Shown one piece after another: positions 54,120-61,422 of a DNA stretch of 64,000 bases; the first letter of the stretch is position 1, and the number at the start of each line of letters is the position of its first letter. The notes under the pieces were generated by a model. It was not told the origin of the DNA, searched no databases, and saw only the letters and a list, made by a program, of their open reading frames with translations. Position numbers and translations under genes: made by a program. The stretch is from the NCBI GenBank assembly GCA_965223235.1, contig CBDCVV010000019.1:483438-547437 (forward strand). Reading direction: 5' to 3'. This stretch comes from UBA2589 sp965223235 (GTDB lineage Bacteria > Gemmatimonadota > Gemmatimonadetes > Longimicrobiales > Gaopeijiaceae).

Positions 54120-55229
54120 ATGTATCCCGCCCCCGTCCCTCCGCTGTTTCGAGGGCTCTTGCTCGTGGTCCTCATCTCCTGTGGCTGCACCCCGGAGTCA
54201 GGAGAAGAAGCGACCGTTAACGCACAACCCACGGTCGAGATTTGGACGGAGGGTCCAAGCCTTCCGAAGCCGACGACCAACAACGCAGTAGCGGCCGTAA
54301 CCGTCGACAACGATGTAGCCGTATTCTCCTTCCTCGGACTCGACTCCACCAAGATCTGGTCGGGTGTGCATAGTCGGTCGTATCGGTGGGACACGAGTGA
54401 TCCAGCGTGGAGGGAGATCGAATCGGTCCCGGGACCAGGCCGCCTCGCCTCGACCGCTCAGGTGGTTGACGGAAAGATCTACGTGATCGGCGGCTACACC
54501 GTAGCCGAAGATGGGTCCGAGCGGTCACTGCCCGACGTTGCGATCTACGACCCGGTAGCCGAGTCGTGGTCCGCCGGCGCCGACATTCCGATCCCCACGG
54601 ACGACGCGGTCGCAGGCGTTTGGCGAGCCCGCTACGTCGTGCTCGTCTCCGGTTGGCACGACACCGACAACGTCCGCGATGTCCAGCTTTACGACACCGA
54701 GTCCGATCGGTGGCTAGCATCGACGGAGATCGCGGGTGCTCCTGTGTTCGGGCACACCGGGGCCGTCGTTGGCGACGAAATCGTGTACGTCGACGGGACG
54801 GCAGTGGTGGACGCTCGACCCCGTTTCGTGATCGACACGGCTACGTGGCGAGGACGAATAGACGGAGCGGCGTCGCCTAACATCGAGTGGGCACTCGCCC
54901 CCGCCCACCCCGGCCCACCGCTCTATCGGGCTGCCGCAGGAGCCGTGGCGGGCCTCGCTATCTTCGTCGGAGGAAGCTCGAACCCGTACAACTACAACGG
55001 GATCGGGTACAACGGGGAGCCATCCGAGCCGCTGAGGCAGATTCTGGCGTTCTCGCCGGCGACGGGCTCCTGGTCGACACTCTCCCCGCTCCCACGAGCG
55101 ACGATGGATCACCGCAACGTCGGTGTCGCGGAAGGCCGGCTCTTCGTCGTGGGAGGGATGCTCGAGAGCCAAGTCGTCTCGGACCGAGTCTGGTGGGTCC
55201 GCACGGCCGCACTCTTGGAGCCGTCATGA
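54120..55229 (+). CDS. Kelch-repeat lipoprotein
   Basis: The 369-residue protein begins at ATG 54120 and has a lipobox (LISC) near residue 21. Repeats of the Kelch type follow (VVDGKIYVIGGYTV, LPDVAIYDPVAESWSAG, VAGLAIFVGGSSN, EGRLFVVGGMLE), forming a beta-propeller of about five to six blades. Its stop overlaps the start of speA (ATGA). The frame is open to 53940. A link to polyamine synthesis is possible but not shown. Confidence 0.8.
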   Translation: MYPAPVPPLFRGLLLVVLISCGCTPESGEEATVNAQPTVEIWTEGPSLPKPTTNNAVAAVTVDNDVAVFSFLGLDSTKIWSGVHSRSYRWDTSDPAWREIESVPGPGRLASTAQVVDGKIYVIGGYTVAEDGSERSLPDVAIYDPVAESWSAGADIPIPTDDAVAGVWRARYVVLVSGWHDTDNVRDVQLYDTESDRWLASTEIAGAPVFGHTGAVVGDEIVYVDGTAVVDARPRFVIDTATWRGRIDGAASPNIEWALAPAHPGPPLYRAAAGAVAGLAIFVGGSSNPYNYNGIGYNGEPSEPLRQILAFSPATGSWSTLSPLPRATMDHRNVGVAEGRLFVVGGMLESQVVSDRVWWVRTAALLEPS

Positions 55230-57148
55230 CCGACGCCTCAGAGCTCTATCGGGTTGAGGCATGGGGCAACAGCTACTTCAGCGTCTCACCGACCGGCACG
55301 CTGCTCGCCCACCCGCACGGCGACTCGGCCCGCGCCATCGACCTTCACGACGTGGTCGAAGGGCTCGTCGGCCGAGAAATCTCGACGCCGCTGATTGTTC
55401 GCTTTCCTGAGATCCTCGGGCATCGAATGTCAGCCCTGAAAACGGCTTTCGACTCGGCCATATCCGAAAACGACTATCGGGGGCGGTTCGCCTGCCTCTA
55501 CCCTATCAAGGTCAACCAAGAGCGACACGTGTGCGAGGCGGTCCGAGACTTCGCCGCTGAGCTCGGATTCGGACTCGAGGTAGGGTCGAAGCCCGAACTG
55601 ATCGCAGGCCTGGCGCTCACTCAGGGCTTCGATGAGATGCCTCTGGTGTGCAACGGCTTCAAAGACGCCGAGTACATCGAGACGGTGGTGCTCGCGGCAA
55701 AAATGGGTCGCCGAATCATCCCCGTCGTGGAGCAGGCTCATGAGTTGGGGCTGATCGCTCACTCTGCGGGGGCGCACGAGGTCCTTCCGGACTTCGGAGT
55801 CCGTGCAAAGCTTGCGGCCCCTGGAGTCGGAAGATGGGCGGGCTCCTCCGGTCATCGTGGAAAGTTCGGCCTGACGGCAGGGGAGATCCTCGACGCGGTC
55901 GACTTCCTACAGAGCCGCGACCTCCTCGATGGTCTGAAGATGCTCCACTGTCACGTCGGATCGCAGGTGTTCGACATCCGCGCCGTGAAGTACGTCGCGA
56001 GTGAACTCGCCCACCTATACGCAGAGCTGGTGCGCGCCGGCGCTCCTCTCGAGATCCTCGACTTCGGTGGTGGATTGGCGGTCGACTACGACGGTACTCA
56101 GTCGGCAAGCGAATCGTCGATGAACTACTCTCTGGAGCAGTACGCTACGGACATTGTCCAACGAGTCGGGGCGGTGTGCGATGAGGCCGGAGTCGCGCAC
56201 CCGACACTCATGACAGAATCCGGACGGGCTCTGGTCGCGCATTCGACCGTCGTGGTGTGTGACGTCATCGGCCGGCGGACATTCCCCGCCGAACCCGACC
56301 CGGCGCTCCTCGAGTCGGCGCTGGCTGTACCCGAACCGCCCCAACCGCTCCTCGACGCGCACGACGCGTTCACTCGTCGCCGGTCGGCGGATCCTGACCA
56401 GCTCCTCGAGGCGTACGCGGACGCTGAACACGCTCTGACCGAGGCGACGAATCTCTTCAACCTCGGGTATATGGACCTCCGCGGCCGAGCCGCTTGTGAA
56501 GCCATGTATTGGGCGGTTGGGGCGTCGGCCTTGGAGCACTTTGGGGAGGAGCTCCCGGAAACGCTTACATCGCTCCCCGACCAGCTAGCCGATCTCTACT
56601 TTGTGAATCTGAGTGTCTTTCAGTCACTCCTCGACTCGTGGGGCATCGAACAGATCTTCCCGATCATGCCCCTGCACCGGCTGAACGAAGAGCCGACCCG
56701 TCGCGGGGTCCTGGTCGATATCACCTGTGACTCCGACGGCCGCGTCGATCGGTTTCCGGGCGAGGGCGGACCCAAGTCGACGCTGGAGCTTCACGAGCCC
56801 GAAAAGGGACTCCCATTCACCCAAGGTGGCGACCCCTACTACCTCGGGATCTTTCTCACTGGGGCATACCAGGAGACGCTGGGGGATCTGCACAACCTCC
56901 TCGGAGACACCCACGCCGTGCACGTCACGACAGCCGCTGACGGTGGGTGGAGAATCGACACGGTGGTGGAAGGCGAAACGGTTCGTGAGGTGCTTTCCTA
57001 CGTTCAGTTCGATCCGCAGGAGCTCCGCGCCCGCATTCGGATCGACATCGAGAACGCTCTCGAGGCGGGTCGCATTGAACTCCAGGAAGCCGCGTCTCTG
57101 CGCCGTTTTCTCGACGATGGCTTGGGCGGCTACACCTACCTCGAGTAG
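55226..57148 (+). CDS. speA: Biosynthetic arginine decarboxylase
   Basis: The 640-residue PLP enzyme makes agmatine from arginine for polyamine synthesis. The PLP lysine is Lys95 in YPIKVNQ; other family signatures are HCHVGSQ, FGGGLAVDYDG and the C-terminal ADLYFVNLSVFQSLLDSWGIEQIFPIMPLHRL segment. The length matches SpeA proteins. It overlaps the Kelch gene by four bases, so the two are coupled. No agmatinase gene follows in the window. Confidence 0.96.
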   Translation: MTDASELYRVEAWGNSYFSVSPTGTLLAHPHGDSARAIDLHDVVEGLVGREISTPLIVRFPEILGHRMSALKTAFDSAISENDYRGRFACLYPIKVNQERHVCEAVRDFAAELGFGLEVGSKPELIAGLALTQGFDEMPLVCNGFKDAEYIETVVLAAKMGRRIIPVVEQAHELGLIAHSAGAHEVLPDFGVRAKLAAPGVGRWAGSSGHRGKFGLTAGEILDAVDFLQSRDLLDGLKMLHCHVGSQVFDIRAVKYVASELAHLYAELVRAGAPLEILDFGGGLAVDYDGTQSASESSMNYSLEQYATDIVQRVGAVCDEAGVAHPTLMTESGRALVAHSTVVVCDVIGRRTFPAEPDPALLESALAVPEPPQPLLDAHDAFTRRRSADPDQLLEAYADAEHALTEATNLFNLGYMDLRGRAACEAMYWAVGASALEHFGEELPETLTSLPDQLADLYFVNLSVFQSLLDSWGIEQIFPIMPLHRLNEEPTRRGVLVDITCDSDGRVDRFPGEGGPKSTLELHEPEKGLPFTQGGDPYYLGIFLTGAYQETLGDLHNLLGDTHAVHVTTAADGGWRIDTVVEGETVREVLSYVQFDPQELRARIRIDIENALEAGRIELQEAASLRRFLDDGLGGYTYLE

Positions 57149-57286
57149 GATCGGCAGACGAAATGCCGCATGAATCCTACGCTCCTGGGGTTTGGCACCC
57201 TTCCTGCAGGTACTTCGAGCATTCACCGTGGGGGGCGGCGCGCTTCCCCGGACGTGTTCAGAACAAACCCGAGGGAGCTCACCGAA

Positions 57287-57952
57287 ATGAGCAGAATGAA
57301 CCCGAAAGCCGGTCTCGTCGCCGCGCTGGCCTTCACCGTGTCTGCGGGCGCGTGCAAGACGGTCAGCCCTGACGACCTGGATGCGAGCCTTGCAGCGCTG
57401 CGTGCAGACATGCAGGCCGAGATGTCCGCAGCCGACGATCGACTCGCCCAGGACGCTGCCAACCGCTTCGCAAGCATGGACGAGCGCTTCATCTCGCTCG
57501 AGCGGGCTCTTCAGTCCATGGAAGAAGAGTTCGAGGTTGCGATCGCACAGCTCGAGGACGAGCTCCGCTTCGACGTGCCGGTCTACTTCGGCTTCGATGA
57601 CCACACGTTGGGCTCGGACGACGAAGCAGTGCTCGCGCGCTTTGCTGGCGTCGCCCAGAAGTACTACCCGAGCGCCCTCGTGACCGTGGAAGGCTTCACG
57701 GACGCAGCTGGAAACGCCGACTACAACATGTGGCTCGGTGAGCAGCGCGCGAAGGCGGTCGCAGAGTACCTCGTCGCCAACTCTCGCCTGACGGAAGACG
57801 ACGTGAGGGCCGTGAGCTACGGTGAGGATTCCCGCCGCCTGGTCAACAGTGGCTGGGGCAACGACGCCGGCTGGGAGAACCGCCGAGTCGTTCTCGTCAT
57901 CGACCACAACGGCATGTTGCCGGCCATGACGACGGACAGCTCCGGAGACTAA
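57287..57952 (+). CDS. OmpA-family peptidoglycan-binding lipoprotein
   Basis: The 221-residue lipoprotein (lipobox SAGAC near residue 20) has a short coiled coil (about 25-90) and an OmpA C-terminal domain (about 95-210): VYFGFDDHTLGSDDEAVLARF, then GFTDAAGNADYNMWLGEQRAKAV with the Asp and Arg that bind peptidoglycan. ATG 57287 is preferred; the frame is open to 57170. A strong terminator follows. It probably links the outer membrane to the wall. Confidence 0.92.
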   Translation: MSRMNPKAGLVAALAFTVSAGACKTVSPDDLDASLAALRADMQAEMSAADDRLAQDAANRFASMDERFISLERALQSMEEEFEVAIAQLEDELRFDVPVYFGFDDHTLGSDDEAVLARFAGVAQKYYPSALVTVEGFTDAAGNADYNMWLGEQRAKAVAEYLVANSRLTEDDVRAVSYGEDSRRLVNSGWGNDAGWENRRVVLVIDHNGMLPAMTTDSSGD

Positions 57953-58015
57953 CGGGGTTTCACGACCGGCCGTCGCCACGTAAGTAACTACGTCGGCAAC
58001 AGCCGGCCCCCCTTG

Positions 58016-58058
58016 AAAAGGGTCGTCGAGCGAAAGCTCGGCGGCCCTTTTCTCTTTT
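58016..58058 (+). terminator. Rho-independent terminator after the OmpA gene
   Basis: A 16-base stem (58016-58031 with 58036-58051; two G-U pairs) closes on a GAAA tetraloop, with A-runs before and T-runs after. It is the clearest terminator of the window, works from either strand and also faces the Omp85 stub. Confidence 0.9.
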
Positions 58059-58073
58059 ACATGGGTCGAGGCT

Positions 58074-58420
58074 TCAGAAGAGGTAGCCGAGCCCGATGTA
58101 GATCCCAGTCCCGTCCTCGGCCGAGCGCCCGCCGTCGATCGCTACGACGAAGTTCTGACCTGTTCCGACACGAAGACCCAGACCGTAGCCCCGGTGCAGC
58201 TCCTCCATGAGCTCGGAAAAGGCAACACCGTCTTCCCACACCCGCCCCTGGTCGAAGAAGCCGGTGAGCGTGTAGTGCACGTCGAATCCGAGAAGACGCA
58301 CCTCGCCAAGCCGCCAGCGAAGCTCCGCATTCCACACCAGGAGCCCCCGGCCCACGAAGCGATTCTTCAGGACGCCTCGAACCGTCTTCGCCCCTCCGAG
58401 TCCCTCTTCTTGGGAGCGCC
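58074..58420 (-). CDS. C-terminal stub of an Omp85/BamA-type barrel protein
   Basis: About 115 residues match the end of an Omp85 surface antigen: LGGAKTVRGVLKNRFVG, LLVWNAELRWR, FDQGRVWED and YGLGLRVGTGQNF, ending in the terminal Phe of IGLGYLF. The N-terminal barrel strands and any POTRA domains should lie at higher coordinates, but the sequence there belongs to another genome. The open frame upstream of about 58,420 is low-complexity shadow. The gene is cut, not naturally short. Confidence 0.8.
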
Positions 58421-58432
58421 ACGGTAGTGGCG
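58415..58432. other. Probable chimeric junction
   Basis: The Omp85 gene (-) and addB (+) are both cut on their 5' side here, composition jumps and the gene set changes. A perfect inverted repeat (CGCCAC, GGTA, GTGGCG; 58417-58432) sits at the join, a possible cause of template switching. No transposase or att site is visible. Confidence 0.7.
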
Positions 58433-61422
58433 AGGCGCTGCTCGGCCGGCGCGCGCTCGCCTTGCTCGCCGAGCAGGTGGTGCGCGACGAGCCCGGCCTG
58501 TCCTGGCTGCGTTCGCTCGCCCCCGACCGGCGGCACCTGCACGGCGTCGCTGCCGAGCTCGCCGATCTCCACCAAGCGCTGGGCGAGGCCCCCGGCGTCG
58601 GCCTCGGCGGCATCGCTCACGCGGGGGAGCTGCGCCGCGCGCTCGACGCCCCTCGACCGCGCGAATCGCGACGCGTGTGGGCTGGGTCGCGCCGTCCGCG
58701 GCGTTCGCTCGCCTCGTGCCGCGGCTGCGCCAGCCGCCCCCCGCGCTGCTGCGCTGGCTGCGGGCCCACCACTCCGTCCTGCTCGACGACATCCTCCAGC
58801 CGAGCGCGCTGCGACGCACGCTGCTCGTCGAGCTCTGCCGGGCGTGGAAGGCCGCGGGTGTACACGTCGTCTTCGCCTTCGAGTCGGGGCGCGACCTGGG
58901 CGGGCGCGAGGCCGGACTCTTCTTCGAGTACGACGACGACGCCGACGTCGCCTACGCGCTCAAGCCCTTCGCGGCGACCCGGGCCTTGCGGCGCACGCTG
59001 TTCGACGAGCTCGTGGCGTCCGGCGAGGCCGAGATCGCCGTCGCCCTGGGCGACCGGGTGCTGCACGTCGAGCCGTGGACGGTGCCGGACGCCGCCGAGG
59101 ACCGCGATGTCTCGGACCACCTGTACGGGCCGCGGCCGGTGCCCCTGCTCGGCGAGCGCGAAGTGCGGGACGCGCTCGGCGGGGTCCGCCTGCTCGAGTG
59201 CGCCGACTCCGAAGCCGAGATCCGCCAGATCGCCCGCGAGGTGAAGCGCACGCTGCGAGCCGGCGCGCGACCGGGCGACTGCGTGGTCGCTCTCGCCGAT
59301 CTCGCCAACACCGCGCCCATCGTGCGCGCGGTCTTCGACGACCACGGCCTGCCCTACACGATCTCGGCCGGCCGGCGCTTGTCGAGCGCGCCGGTGGCCA
59401 ACGCCGTGCGCCGAGCCGCCGCGGTGGCGCTCCAGGGGTTCCAGGTCGAACACCTGTTGCCGCTGGTGGCCTGCGATCTCGTCGACGAGCCGGCCGGGGT
59501 GGATGCGCGCGAGCTGCTCGCGGCATGCCGGGCTGCCGGGGTCCGGGGTGGCCCGCCGCTGTCGTGGAAGGCGCGGCTCGATCGGTGGTACCGCTCCCAG
59601 CGGCACGGACCGGCGCCGTCCGTCCTCGACGCTCGCCTGGGCTTGCTCGACGCGTTCTGCGAGCCCCTGCGTGCGCTCGCCGCTCCGGCCACGCCGTCCG
59701 CCTGGCAGCGAGCGTTGCTCGACGCCCTCGACCGGCTGGGATTGCCCGATCGGCTCGCGCAGGGTCCCAGCCACGTCGCTGCGCAGAACCAGCGGGCGTG
59801 GGGGGCCGTGTTGCGTGCGATCGACGAGCTGGTCCGCGATCTCGAGGCGGTGGAATCGCGGCCCCTGGCCGGCGGACGAGCTCGCCGCCCACCTCGACCA
59901 CGCGCTGCAGCACGCGCGCTGGTTCCCCGACGCCGGTGGTGCACAGCGCGTTCAGGTCACCGGCGTGCTCGAGCTGCGCGGCCTCACCCCCCGCCACACC
60001 TGGCTCGGCGGGCTGTGTCGTGGCTCGTTTCCGCCACCGCGGGCGCCGTCCTTTCTGCTGCCTCGCGCGTTGGCGCGCGAGCTCGATCCAGTGCACCGCC
60101 TCGCCGAGGCCCGCTACCTGCTCTGTTCGCTGCTCCGCAACGCGCTCGGCGACGACCGCATGCACACGGTGGTGCTGTCGCGGCCGCTCACGCGCGAAGG
60201 ACGCCCGGTGGCCCCGGCCCCGGTGTTCGCCCAGCTGCTCGACCTGCCCACGGCCGATGGCACCCTGCTCGGCGCTCGGGTCGTCGAGCGCTACCGCGGC
60301 GAGCACGAGCCCCTCGCCCACTCCGACGCGCTCCACCTCGCCGCCCGCGACGCCGCCTGGACGGGCCTGCTCCGTCCCCACGCCGCCGCCATGGCCGACA
60401 CCCACCGCGAGGTCGCAACCGCGCGACGCGCGCCCGTGCCTGGCGCATGGGACGGTGTGCTCGAGCGTCCGCCCCCTCCGCGTGAGCCGACGTCGGTCAC
60501 CGCGCTCGAGACCTACCTGCAGTGCCCCGCCCGCTATTGGTACCGCTACGTGCTGCGGCTGGAGGCTCCCGAGGTGTGGGACCCCGAGCTCGCGGCGACC
60601 GATCGCGGCACGGCGCTGCACACGATCCTCGAGCGCTTCGTCGTCGAGCGCGGCTACGCGCCCATCGAGGGCGAGCAGCTCGACGCGGCCGCCGCCGAGC
60701 TCCACCGCATCGCCACCGAGGTGTTCGCAGAGCTCGACCGGCGCGGCGGTGCGGAGCCGGCCCTGCTCGCGCACGCCCGGCGCGACTGGCTCAGCGGGCT
60801 CACCGACGCCGAGCCCGGCCCCAAGGGCGTGCTGCGGGTGTGGCTCGAGCAAGAGGTGGCGGCCAGCTCCGGACTCGAGCCCGAGGAGGTCGAGTGGTCG
60901 TTCACCGACCTGCCGATGGGCCCGCTCACCCTGCGCGGCACCATCGACCGGCTCGACCGTCTCATCGACGGGAGCCGCCTGGTCATCGACTACAAGACCG
61001 GCAACGCGCCGCGCAAGCGCAAGGTCGAGCGGGGCCTGGTGCTCCAGCCCGTCGCCTATGCCGCCGCCGTGGCCGATCGAGCGCAGGGTCAGCCGGTCGC
61101 CAGCACCTACTACCAGCTCAAGAAGCCCACCGACGTGCGCCGCACCTCGTGGGTGGGTGACGCCGACCTCATCGAGCAACTCGTCGAGGGCCCCGCCCTT
61201 CGCCACACGATCCGTCTCACGCCACGCCAGTTCCAGAGGTACGTCGATCACGCGGGCGAGGCAGCCCGGCGCCTCACCGAAGGTCGCTTCCACACGACCC
61301 TCGCCGAGCCGGCCGAAGTGCACTGCAGCCACTGCGACTTCGCGCGGATCTGCCGCTACGACGCCACGCGCACGCTGGCCGCCGACGCCGACGTGCAGCG
61401 TCCGATCGAGGTCGACCGATGA
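58426..61422 (+). CDS. addB: AddB-type nuclease/helicase subunit, 5'-truncated with two frameshifts
   Basis: The frame is broken but the parts read as one protein of about 1,000 residues: first frame from the junction to about 58,650 (EALLGRRALALLAEQVV), second to about 59,865 (RLVPRLRQPPPALLRWL...DLEAVESRP), third to 61,422 (PADELAAHLDHALQ...). The last part holds the PD-(D/E)XK nuclease (GTALH and LVIDYKTGN) and the iron-sulfur cysteines: one in LQCPARYWYRY and three in CSHCDFARICRY. One base less at a C4 run (59,861-59,865) restores the second joint. With AddA it processes double-strand breaks up to Chi-like sites. Its N-terminus is missing at the junction. Confidence 0.85.
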
